A DNA stretch of 64,000 nt from Embleya hyalina. GTDB taxonomy: Bacteria > Actinomycetota > Actinomycetes > Streptomycetales > Streptomycetaceae. The stretch is taken from positions 76,632 to 140,631 of the forward strand of contig NZ_BIFH01000032.1 of the NCBI RefSeq assembly GCF_003967355.1. The letters run 5' to 3'. Position 1 is the first letter of the stretch; the number at the start of each line of letters is the position of its first letter. Positions 7,515 to 15,101 of this stretch are shown here, one piece after another. The notes beneath the pieces were generated by a model, which ran no database searches, was not told the DNA's origin, and worked only from the letters and a program-made list of their open reading frames with translations. The position numbers and the translations under genes are program-made.

Positions 7515-7810
7515 TATCTGGCCGTGAATACCGAGGACCGAGCACGGGACCACGCCCGTCGCTGGCCGTGCCCGCTCGCGACGGTGCGCGGCTTCGCGAC
7601 TTCATGGCCGAGAGGCTCGCCGAGGACTGGTCGCCGCAGCTGGTGGCGCTCGCGGATCAAGGGAGCAGTCTCGATCAGCGAGCGACCCGCCAAGGCGAAC
7701 GATCTCGCGGTTCCTCGTCTCCGGGCAGGAGGCCTTCGCCTCGGGCACGCACCGAACCGAACCACCCCGTCGTGGAACGCTCCGCCCGCTTCACTATGCT
7801 CGTATACATT
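7515..7810 (+). pseudogene. IS30-family transposase relic, frameshifted
   Basis: Pieces of an IS30-type transposase appear in alternating plus-strand frames. First comes DRARDHARRWPCPLA, then in another frame RLRDFMAERLAEDWSPQ, then SISERPAKANDLAVP back in the first frame, then VVERSARFTMLVYI. In intact IS30 transposases these occur in this order (…ERL…WSPEQI…, RPAEAEDRAVPGHWEGDL, VERSTRFTMLVHL). The catalytic DDE residues are not in one readable frame and the C-terminal half is missing. No terminal inverted repeats were found. It is a decayed element. Confidence 0.7.
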
Positions 7811-7960
7811 GTGGAAGCTTATTGCCTAATTGGGTGAAGCCGTCGTAATCAATTGGTACTTGCTCTCCTGAGACTCGAGGATGGTGAGCATTGGCCCACG
7901 GACGCGGGCGAGGCGTTCGGAGTCCGTAGAAGTCCTGGTAGCTCACCCGGCCAACCGGCC

Positions 7961-8775
7961 CTGGTGAGCGTATTGCAGGTCGTCGAGAATCTCACCGACC
8001 GTCAAGCCGCGCACGCGGTGCGGGCCAGAATCGAGGTGAGGTATCGGATCGGTCGGGAGCAGACCGATCCGGGCTTCGATCACACCGCAATGGGACTGGT
8101 CACCTCTGGTGGGCGGCAGCGCGCCGACTCCACGACGTGCCGACCGCAGCATGGATGGAACCGGAGTTGCAGGAACGCTACGGAGGGCTTATCGACGCAT
8201 GCCGGCTCCCCGTCGACGAACGAGAGTGACGCTATGGCCCGGCAGATCGCCGCGGATGGACATCGGCTGCTCGAAGCGGTCTTCGCGCCGGCGGCACTTT
8301 CGTGGTTGCGGGAGATTCCAACCGCCACCGTGTAAGTGCCGCAGTTCACCCATACCATCGGTGACGGCGAACAGGATGTGACCTGGCAGGGGAAGGAGGA
8401 TCTCCCGCCCAACGGAGTACTGCTCGCCTCGCCCCGTGATCCGCAAGCCCGGCACGCGAAAAAGCGCGTATCCGCCTGGGTCGGCTACAAGATCCACATC
8501 AGCGAGAGCTGTGGTCAACGACGCGATGTCCGTCGAGGATGTTCACGACCGTCTCACCGGCAAAAACCTGGAGCCCTCCGAGCACCTCTTGGACGCCGGC
8601 CGCACCTCTGCCGAACTGCTGTTGACGGCACCGTCTCTCCGCAATAACGACGTCGTCGGCCCGGTGCGGTCGAACAACACCGCCAGTTTCACGAAGCAAA
8701 CCGCCTCGGCAAGATCGCCTACATCATCAACTGGCGGACTGAGCACGCCGCCTACCCGACCGGGCCAAGAGCCGA
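7961..8775 (+). pseudogene. IS1182-family transposase relic, several frameshifts
   Basis: A degraded transposase can be followed across the three plus frames: LVSVLQVVENLTDRQAAHAV and RIGREQTDPGFDH, then (other frame) MEPELQERYGGLIDACRLP, then QIAADGHRLLEAVF with LSWLREIPTATV, then DLPPNGVLLASPRDPQ and KKRVSAWVGYKIHISESC, then EDVHDRLTGKNL with EHLLDAGRTSAELLL, then NDVVGPVRSNN, then YIINWRTEHAAYPTG. The order and motifs are those of IS1182-type transposases common in actinomycetes. In-frame stops and shifts break it at least five times, so it is inactive. Together with the IS30 relic it forms the right part of the island. Confidence 0.75.
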
Positions 8776-8796
8776 CGTTGCAGCCGGTGGCGGCTG

Positions 8797-9252
8797 TCAG
8801 GGGTGGACCGGTGGGGTCTCCGGAGACGGTGGGGGTTGGGTGTGGAAGGTCAGGTCGGAGAAGTCGCGGCCCTGGAGTACCGGGCCGTGTTGGGTGCCGC
8901 CGGTGATGGTGTTGGTCACCGGGGCGGCGGGTGTCGCGGCCAGCGGGGTCAGTTCGTCGAGCAGGGCTCGGAGGTCGGCTGCGGCCGCCGGGTCGGCTTC
9001 CAGGGCTCGGCGTAGGCGGGTTCGCCATTCGGCTTCGATGTCGGCGGCCACGACGTCGTTGCCTTCGGCTTGGGCCGTGGTCAACTCGCGTCGGGCGGCG
9101 TCGAGTTCCTGTTCGGTGCCGGTCGGCTCGGAGCCGCCGCGGGTGAAGAAGGCGGCCAGGCGGGTGCGGGCCTGGGTCCAGGATTCGGAGACCATCAGGC
9201 CGACCAGCGTGGTTGCTCCGGACGCCGCCAGCGTCATCAGTTCCGCTTCCAT
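8797..9252 (-). CDS. Hypothetical protein with C-terminal NTITGG-type tail
   Basis: This 151-residue protein begins with a short hydrophobic segment (MTLAASGATTLVGLMV, residues 6-21). A coiled-coil-prone middle follows (EQELDAARRELTTAQAE, EAEWRTRLRRALEADPAAAADLRALLDEL). The C-terminus contains PVTNTITGGTQHGPVLQGRDF. That last motif (N-T-I-x-G-G-x-x-x-G-P-V-x-Q) is recurrent in Streptomyces hypothetical proteins, often next to signalling or NTP-binding modules, but I do not know its function. The ATG at 9252 has GGGGGA upstream; an alternative in-frame ATG at 9297 would add 15 residues. It lies between the insertion-sequence relics and the exporter gene and does not look part of either. Confidence 0.65.
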   Translation of the reverse strand: MEAELMTLAASGATTLVGLMVSESWTQARTRLAAFFTRGGSEPTGTEQELDAARRELTTAQAEGNDVVAADIEAEWRTRLRRALEADPAAAADLRALLDELTPLAATPAAPVTNTITGGTQHGPVLQGRDFSDLTFHTQPPPSPETPPVHP

Positions 9253-9347
9253 CGGATCCCCCGGTGTTCCGCTCCTGGTGATGTGCCGTGTACGCATTGT
9301 CGCGTAGTGGGCGGGCGCGGGGTGCCGGTCGTGGGAAAAGATTGTGG

Positions 9348-10895
9348 TCAGGCCGGAGGCGGCGCCGCGCCGCCCTGGAGGCGTTCCAGGTCGGAGGCGC
9401 GGACCTGGATGACGAACAGGGCGATCACCGCGGCGACCACCGCGAAGATCGCGGCCACGACGAAGGCCGCGGAGACGCCGCTCGTGAGCACCTGGTCGCT
9501 CCACGGCGCGGGCAGCACGCCGGTGCGCTCGAACTCGGCCCGTTGTGTCGGGGTGGCCTGGGCGAGGAAGGCGGGGACCTGGTCCTTGGCCTCGTTGCGG
9601 TTGGCCGTGCCGAACACGGTGACCAGGATCGACAACCCGAGCGAACCGCCCACCTGCTGCATCGCGTTGAGCAGCCCGGAGGCCGCGCCCGAGTCGCGGG
9701 CCCGCACGCCGGAGACCGCCATCAGCGTCAACGACACGAACTGCATGCCCATGCCCACCCCGAACACCAGCGTCGGCCCGAGGATGCTGCCCAGGTATGT
9801 GCTGTGCACGTCGGTCCGGGTGAGCCAGCCCAGCCCCGCCGCCGCGAGCAGCGCACCGCCGACCATGAACGGCTTGGGCCCGTAGCGGGGCAGCAACTGC
9901 GAGGCGAATCCGGCGCCGACCGCGATCACCGCGCTGATCGGCAGGAACGCGAGCCCGGTCCGCAGCGGACTGAAGCCCAGCACGTCCTGGACCCACAGGG
10001 TCAGGAAGAAGAACATCCCGAAGATCGCCGCCGCCAGGCACAACATGATGCCGTACGTACCGGCCCGGTTACGGTCGGCGAACATCTTCAGCGGGGTGAT
10101 CGGCTGCCGGGAGTTGCGCTCGATCGAGATGAAGAGCGCGAGCAGCACCACGGCCGCCGCGAACGCGCCGAGGGTGAACGCGTCGCGCCACCCCTCCTGC
10201 GCGGCCCGGATGAAGCCGTACACGAGCGAGCTGATGCCCAGCGTGGAGGTGAGCGCGCCGAGCAGGTCGAAGTGCCCCGGATGGCGCTCGGATTCCCGGA
10301 TGTAGCGCGGCGTGGCCAGCGCCAGCAACACGCCGATCGGCACGTTGACGAAGAACACCCACCGCCAGTTCAGCCACTCGACCAGGACCCCGCCCGCGAG
10401 CAGCCCGATCGCGCCACCACCGGCGGAGACCGCCGCGAACACCCCGAACGCCCGGTTGCGGGTCGGGCCTTCGGGAAACGTGGTGGTGATCAGCGCGAGC
10501 GCGGTCGGCGACGCGATGGCGCCGCCGACGCCCTGCAGCGCGCGGGCGGCGAGCAACTCCGGTGCGCTCTGCGCGAGTCCGCCGAGCAGCGACGCGACCG
10601 CGAACAACAACACGCCGAAGACGAACACCCGACGCCTGCCCAGGATGTCGCCCGCGCGCCCGCCGAGCAGCAGCAGCCCGCCGAAGGTCAGCGTGTACGC
10701 GTTGAGCACCCAGGACAGGCCGGTGGTGGAGAAGTCCAACGACCGCTGGATGTGCGGCAGGGCGATGTTCACGATGGTGATGTCCAGGACCACCATCAAC
10801 TGGCAGGAGGCGATCACCGCGAGCGCCGCGCCGTTGCCGCCGCTTCGCTTCGGTGCGGCGGCGGTCTGCGAGGGTGTCGCGTTCGGATGCGCCAT
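9348..10895 (-). CDS. DHA2-type MFS exporter (14 TM)
   Basis: This 515-residue membrane protein fits the 14-helix drug:H+ antiporter family. TM1 is ALAVIASCQLMVVLDITIVN, with the VVLDITIVNIALP motif typical of DHA2 proteins. Motif A is GGRAGDILGRRRVF, there is a motif C-like Gly-rich helix 5 (SAGGGAIGLLAGGVL), and further hydrophobic segments run to about residue 495. It would export a drug or a secondary metabolite across the membrane. It is the last of three minus-strand genes (histidine kinase-HTH, serine hydrolase, exporter), separated from the hydrolase by 190 bases, so it may have its own promoter. The substrate is unknown. The ATG at 10895 is followed by a short soluble, polar N-terminus, as expected. 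Confidence 0.9.
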   Translation of the reverse strand: MAHPNATPSQTAAAPKRSGGNGAALAVIASCQLMVVLDITIVNIALPHIQRSLDFSTTGLSWVLNAYTLTFGGLLLLGGRAGDILGRRRVFVFGVLLFAVASLLGGLAQSAPELLAARALQGVGGAIASPTALALITTTFPEGPTRNRAFGVFAAVSAGGGAIGLLAGGVLVEWLNWRWVFFVNVPIGVLLALATPRYIRESERHPGHFDLLGALTSTLGISSLVYGFIRAAQEGWRDAFTLGAFAAAVVLLALFISIERNSRQPITPLKMFADRNRAGTYGIMLCLAAAIFGMFFFLTLWVQDVLGFSPLRTGLAFLPISAVIAVGAGFASQLLPRYGPKPFMVGGALLAAAGLGWLTRTDVHSTYLGSILGPTLVFGVGMGMQFVSLTLMAVSGVRARDSGAASGLLNAMQQVGGSLGLSILVTVFGTANRNEAKDQVPAFLAQATPTQRAEFERTGVLPAPWSDQVLTSGVSAAFVVAAIFAVVAAVIALFVIQVRASDLERLQGGAAPPPA

Positions 10896-11085
10896 GGTGT
10901 GTGTCCTGCGGGGTCCGGCGAGGGGCCCGCCACCGCCGAGGCATCGAGGACGCCCGCCCGCGGTGCGGCCGTGGGCGCGGGCCGTACGGGACGGGCCCAC
11001 TCGTTCGACCGTAAACCCGCACCGGCCGGCCCACCACCGGGCACCGCGCGGGGTCGGGGTGGCGAACCCGCGCGGTGGAACCGGG

Positions 11086-12417
11086 TCAGGACGTCCTGGG
11101 GGTGGCGCGCACGCCCATGTGGACGTACTGACTGCCGTCGGCGAGGCGGTAGAAGACCACGTTGTCCCACAGCGTGGCGCCCTCGCGCTGCCCGACGAAC
11201 GTGGTCTCGTCGACCGGGGTGAGCGTCAGCTCCATGTCCGGCGAGATGTCGGCCAGCTCGCCGGTGGTCTGGATGAGCATGTGCAGCCGACCGTCCCGGA
11301 CCGAGACGGTGGTGCGGTTGCCCACCCGCTCGTAGACGCCGGCGTACTGCTCGACGTCCACCGCGACCGGGGTCTCCGGCGGGCCCAGCTGCGGCGACAT
11401 GGTGACGCCCGCCAGCGTGGCGAACAGCTCGCCGCCGAGCGCGCGTTGCAGAGCCGAGGTCTCGCCGCCGTTGGCCAGCAGGCACACCACGGTGCCGGTG
11501 TCGGGCACCACCCACAACATCGCCGACTGGCCGATGGTGTTGCCCGCGTGCATGATCACCCGGTGGCCGGACCACTCGTCGAGGATCCACCCGATCCCCC
11601 ACTGCGGCGCGAGCGTATACGGGTTCGGCAGGTCCACCTGCGGCTCGGTCATCCCCGTCGGCTCGGCCAACAGCTCGGTCCCCAGGTGCGCCCGGCCGAA
11701 GGCGACCACGTCGCTCGCCCGCGCGCAGATCAGGCCGGCCGGCCCCATCGCCCGCGGCAGACCCCACACGGGGGTCGCCTTGCCGTCCTCCACGTGCCCC
11801 GTCGCCGCGCCGAAGCGCAGTACGTCCTCGGGCAGCGTCCAGGTGTGGGTCAGGCCCAGGGGCTCGCAGATCTGCTCGCGCAGCGCCGCGTCCCAGGTCT
11901 TGCCGGTCAGCCGCTCGATGATCCGGCCGGCGATCACGAAGCCCGTGTTGCAGTAGGAGAAGCTCTCCCCGATCGGGTGGTTCTGGGTCAGGTCCGCGCA
12001 GGCCGCGACGTACTTCTCCAGACAGTCGTCGCCGCGCGAGGTGTCCAGGAACAGGTCGCCGTCTATGCCGGAGGTGTGGGTCAGCAGCTGCCGGACCGTC
12101 ACCGACTTGGTCACCTGGGCGTCGGCGACCTTGAACTCGGGGAGCAGGTCGACGACCGGGGTGTCCAGGGTGAGCCGGCCCTGCTCGGCGAGGAGCATCA
12201 GCTGGGTGGCGGTCCAGACCTTGGTCACCGAGCCGATCTGGAACAGCGAGTCGGGCGAGACGGGCGTACCGGTGTCCCGGTTGAGCACACCGGCGGCGAA
12301 GCTGTGCACCTCGCCGCCGTGCCAGAACGCGAGGCTCGCGCCCGGCACGTCGAACTCGGTGATCAGCTCGGCGAGGCGGGCGTTCCAGTGCGCGGTGTCG
12401 ACGACGGTTCCGGTCAT
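11086..12417 (-). CDS. Class C beta-lactamase-like serine hydrolase
   Basis: This 443-residue penicillin-binding-protein/EstB-type hydrolase has the SxxK motif SVTK at 63-66 (nucleophile Ser63), a YCN motif near residue 155 as the second active-site element, and HAGNT near 285 in the place of KTG. A beta-rich C-terminal domain (about 330-435, YAGVYERVGNRTTVSVRDG) resembles the lipocalin-like domain that follows many of these enzymes. No signal peptide is seen, so it is probably cytoplasmic and acts as an esterase, amidase or peptidase rather than on peptidoglycan. It lies between the exporter and the sensor kinase genes. The ATG at 12417 lies just after GAAAGAAGG-like sequence. A role in self-resistance or drug hydrolysis is possible but unproven. 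Confidence 0.85.
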   Translation of the reverse strand: MTGTVVDTAHWNARLAELITEFDVPGASLAFWHGGEVHSFAAGVLNRDTGTPVSPDSLFQIGSVTKVWTATQLMLLAEQGRLTLDTPVVDLLPEFKVADAQVTKSVTVRQLLTHTSGIDGDLFLDTSRGDDCLEKYVAACADLTQNHPIGESFSYCNTGFVIAGRIIERLTGKTWDAALREQICEPLGLTHTWTLPEDVLRFGAATGHVEDGKATPVWGLPRAMGPAGLICARASDVVAFGRAHLGTELLAEPTGMTEPQVDLPNPYTLAPQWGIGWILDEWSGHRVIMHAGNTIGQSAMLWVVPDTGTVVCLLANGGETSALQRALGGELFATLAGVTMSPQLGPPETPVAVDVEQYAGVYERVGNRTTVSVRDGRLHMLIQTTGELADISPDMELTLTPVDETTFVGQREGATLWDNVVFYRLADGSQYVHMGVRATPRTS

Positions 12418-12531
12418 GGGGCCTTCTTTCACGGGAGTCCGAGAGGCGTACGGGCACGCTACGCGGACGGCGCCCCGCTGCTGATGGCCGCGACGACGAA
12501 CCCGAGCGCCGGTGTTCGTGCGAACGCACAA

Positions 12532-14046
12532 TCAGCGGGCGCGATCGCCCCGCCCCGCCCGGACCAGGCCGGATTCGTACGCCACCACCACCGCCTGGGC
12601 CCGGTCCCGCACGTCGAGCTTGGTCAGCAGGTCCGCCTCCTGCCGCTCCAGTTCGGCCGGCTCCACCCGCAGCGCCGCGGCGATCTCGCCGTCGGCCTTG
12701 CCGGTCGCGAACAGGCGCAGCAGCGCCACCTCGGCCGGACTCAGCCGGGCCGGCCGCCCGGGCTCGGACACGAGACCGGCACCCGCCACCGACGCCGAAG
12801 CGGCCGCCGGCTCCGGCTCCGCCCCCGCCAGCGGCAACACCGCCGCGACCCGGAACCCGCCGTCGGCGGCCCGTCCCGCCTCGAACGACCCGCCGTGCAC
12901 GGCCACCCGCTCGCGCATCCCGACCAGCCCGTGCCCACCACCGGTCATCGCGTAGTCGCCGACGGCCACCTCGCCGCCCCCGTCGTCGCGGATCTCCACG
13001 GCGACCGCGCCCGGCAGGTATTCCAGCCGCACCGTCGCCGTCGCCGCGTCCCCGGCGTGCTTGCGGGCGTTGGTCAGCGCCTCCTGGGTGATCCGGTACA
13101 CCGCCAGACCCACCGGCAGCGGCAACGCGCGCGGCGCGCCCAGGACGCGCAGTTCGGTGGGCAGCCCGGCCAGGCAGGACTCGGCGATCAGTCGGGCCAG
13201 GTCGTCGACGCCGGGCTGCGGCGCGACCGACGCCGCCTGGTCCGGGTCGTGGTCGCTGCGCAGTACACCGAGCAACTGCCGCATCTCGCCGAGCGCCACC
13301 CGGCCGGACGCCTCCAGGGTGAGCAGCGCGGCGCGGGCCGCCTCCGGGTCCCGGTCCAGGCTGGCCCGGGCACCTCCGGACATCAGGTGCATCGTGGTGA
13401 TGTGGTGCGCCACGATGTCGTGCAGTTCGCGGGCGATCCGGCGGCGCTCGTCGGACAGCGCCCGGTCGGCCAGCAGCACGCGGTTGACCTCGACCTGTCC
13501 CTGCCAGTTGCGCACCGCGGCGCTCACCCCGAGCACGAGCAGCGTCGCCACGAGGTCGCCGCTGAACAGCCAGAGGAAAGACTCGGACGCGTTTCGATAT
13601 CCCGTCGCCTGGGCCACCAGCGTGGCCAGCGCCGCGAGCGCCACGGTCCGGGGCCGACCGGCCAGGCCGACCGTGTACAGCGCCACGGCCAGCGCGATCC
13701 CGAAACGTTGCGGCATCGCCAGGAGCAGGTTGAGCACCACCACCAGGGTGAGCACGAACGACAACACGCCGATCGGCGACCGACGGCGCGCGAGCAGACT
13801 CGCGGCCGACGCGAACATGAACAGCGTCCCGACGACCCGCTCCCCCGGTCCGGCGGAGGGAAGGGTGATGAAGAACCCGAAGGTGTCCACGGCCGCCGCG
13901 ACCAGGCAGATCACCAGGTCGGCCCGGGTGACGGCGAGAAACGACCACCGCCCCGGCGTCGACCCGGGGGCGGATTTCGTGCCTGCGAGGTCACGCCCGG
14001 TGACGGCCTTGCCGAGCGCGGCCAAGGACTCGGGGCCGAAGCCCAT
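12532..14046 (-). CDS. Membrane histidine kinase fused to a LuxR-type HTH
   Basis: This is a 504-residue protein. Residues 35-180 carry about five to six transmembrane helices. Residues 197-265 are a HisKA_3 dimerisation domain with the H-box RRIARELHDIVAHH (His209). Residues 300-415 are the HATPase domain (ITQEALTNARKHA, VEIRDDGGG, GGHGLVGMRERV). Residues 437-495 match a LuxR/GerE helix-turn-helix (LSPAEVALLRLFATGKADGEI, LTKLDVRDRAQAVVVAYESGL), somewhat diverged. Normally such kinases phosphorylate a separate receiver-LuxR partner. Here no receiver domain or response-regulator gene is visible, and the output domain is on the kinase itself. The ATG at 14046 has AGGAG seven bases upstream. A 20-bp palindrome precedes the gene. 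Confidence 0.88.
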   Translation of the reverse strand: MGFGPESLAALGKAVTGRDLAGTKSAPGSTPGRWSFLAVTRADLVICLVAAAVDTFGFFITLPSAGPGERVVGTLFMFASAASLLARRRSPIGVLSFVLTLVVVLNLLLAMPQRFGIALAVALYTVGLAGRPRTVALAALATLVAQATGYRNASESFLWLFSGDLVATLLVLGVSAAVRNWQGQVEVNRVLLADRALSDERRRIARELHDIVAHHITTMHLMSGGARASLDRDPEAARAALLTLEASGRVALGEMRQLLGVLRSDHDPDQAASVAPQPGVDDLARLIAESCLAGLPTELRVLGAPRALPLPVGLAVYRITQEALTNARKHAGDAATATVRLEYLPGAVAVEIRDDGGGEVAVGDYAMTGGGHGLVGMRERVAVHGGSFEAGRAADGGFRVAAVLPLAGAEPEPAAASASVAGAGLVSEPGRPARLSPAEVALLRLFATGKADGEIAAALRVEPAELERQEADLLTKLDVRDRAQAVVVAYESGLVRAGRGDRAR

Positions 14047-14080
14047 CCGGGGTCTCCTTCCATGGGGAACGGCGTGCCAG

Positions 14081-14100
14081 TATTCCACCGTGGTGGAATA
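14081..14100. promoter_or_regulatory. 20-bp palindrome upstream of the kinase-HTH gene
   Basis: TATTCCACCGTGGTGGAATA has perfect 9-bp arms with a 2-base centre, and lies 35 bases upstream of the kinase-HTH start codon. It is A/T-edged and not part of a terminator. A binding site for the encoded HTH or another dimeric regulator is the likely explanation (inference). Confidence 0.6.
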
Positions 14101-14156
14101 GGCACGAATCGCCGCAATCACCGCCCGCTGTGTACGGCGGGCGTCCCCATGGACAT

Positions 14157-14205
14157 GCCCTCGTCGGCCCGGACCCGCGGCATGCGGGGCCGGGCCGACG
14201 AGGGC
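14157..14205 (-). terminator. Strong terminator hairpin after the salicylate/gentisate block
   Basis: Perfect 16-bp arms GCCCTCGTCGGCCCGG (14157-14172) and CCGGGCCGACGAGGGC (14190-14205) with an inner stem CCCGC/GCGGG. The hairpin starts 18 bases downstream of the maleate isomerase stop on the minus strand and should end that operon. Confidence 0.85.
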
Positions 14206-14223
14206 TCGCGGAAGGCTCGTGGG

Positions 14224-15021
14224 TCAGGCGCCCGCCGCCGCGCTCCCCGCCCCCGAAGGCGCGTCGGCGAAGGCCCCGGACAGCAGGTGTCCGGCGCCCG
14301 GCGCGAAGGCCGGCAGGTCGAGGGCGCGGAGCATCTGGTGCACCGTGCACACCGCCGCCGAGACGACCGGCTTGCCCAGCCGCTGTTCGGCGTCCTCGAT
14401 CGCGGCGAGCGACGGCATCTGTACGCACGCCGACAACACCACCGCGTCCGCGTCGGCGTGTTCGAGGCGGTCCGCGATGTCGGGCAGGCGCAGCGGGTCG
14501 TGCGCGGCCACGTCGAGGTTGTCCGGGATCTCCAGCGCCTCGAAGTCCAGCACCTCGATCCCCTCGTGTCCGAGGTATTCCACCACCGTGCGGGTCAGCG
14601 GCAGCATGTACGGCGCGACCAGCGCGACCTTGCGCGCGCCGATCGTGTGCAGCCCGTGCACGAGGGCGCCGGCGCTGGTGACCACCGGCGCCGGCGCGCC
14701 GTTCTCGACGGTGCGGCCGTGCAGGCGCTCCTCGGAGACCCGGTGGTAGCCGAGTCCCATGCTCATGATCGCCACCAGGCACGCGTAGCCGAGCACGTCC
14801 ACCCGAGCGTCGGACAGTTCGACGGCGCAGCGGTCGGAGTCGGCGTCCATCGCGGCCAATTGCTCGGGGGTGACGTGGGTCATCCGCATCCGGCTGGAGT
14901 GGAACGTGAAGCGCTCCGGAGCGACCGTCTCGCGGGCCCGCAGGATCGCGGGCACCTCGGTTTCCATCGTGACATTGGAACTCGGCACGATCTGGCCGAC
15001 GCGGTAGGGGTGTTGACGCAC
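14224..15021 (-). CDS. Maleate cis-trans isomerase (Asp/Glu racemase superfamily)
   Basis: This 265-residue protein has the opening RVGQIVPSSNVTMETEVP typical of maleate isomerases. The two catalytic cysteines are in GYACLVAIM (near residue 85) and LSACVQMPSL (near 200), and GARKVALVAPYMLP lies between them. The enzyme isomerises maleate to fumarate without added cofactor. In this operon it would follow hydrolysis of maleylpyruvate to maleate and pyruvate, feeding the TCA cycle. The GTG at 15021 has GGAGG eight bases upstream. It is the last gene of the block, before the terminator. An arylmalonate decarboxylase or other racemase is an alternative reading, but the substrate loop and context favour maleate. 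Confidence 0.87.
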   Translation of the reverse strand: MRQHPYRVGQIVPSSNVTMETEVPAILRARETVAPERFTFHSSRMRMTHVTPEQLAAMDADSDRCAVELSDARVDVLGYACLVAIMSMGLGYHRVSEERLHGRTVENGAPAPVVTSAGALVHGLHTIGARKVALVAPYMLPLTRTVVEYLGHEGIEVLDFEALEIPDNLDVAAHDPLRLPDIADRLEHADADAVVLSACVQMPSLAAIEDAEQRLGKPVVSAAVCTVHQMLRALDLPAFAPGAGHLLSGAFADAPSGAGSAAAGA

Positions 15022-15040
15022 GGGAGGGGCCTCCTGCTGG

Positions 15041-15070
15041 TGCCGGGAAAGCTGATGCCGGGAAAGCTGA
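15041..15070. repeat. Two perfect copies of a 15-bp unit
   Basis: TGCCGGGAAAGCTGA occurs twice head to tail (15041-15055, 15056-15070), followed by a partial third copy. It sits in the 80-base gap between the FAH-family and maleate isomerase genes and has no obvious hairpin. Confidence 0.8.
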
Positions 15071-15101
15071 TGCCGAAGCAAGGGAACGGGGCGGGTTCGC
15101 G

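Noticed and set aside
8189-8518. Open frame of 109 codons on the minus strand within the transposase relic
   Set aside because: The plus strand shows ordered transposase motifs through the same bases; the minus frame has no motif.
2541-8800. Attachment-site direct repeat of the tRNA-Leu 3' end at the right edge of the island
   Set aside because: Scanning for the T-arm and acceptor sequence near 8700-8900 found no copy, so no att pair is claimed.
12532-14046. Reading the kinase-HTH as two genes joined by sequencing error
   Set aside because: The frame is continuous with uniform codon bias through the linker, and no receiver domain sequence is present in any frame between the parts.
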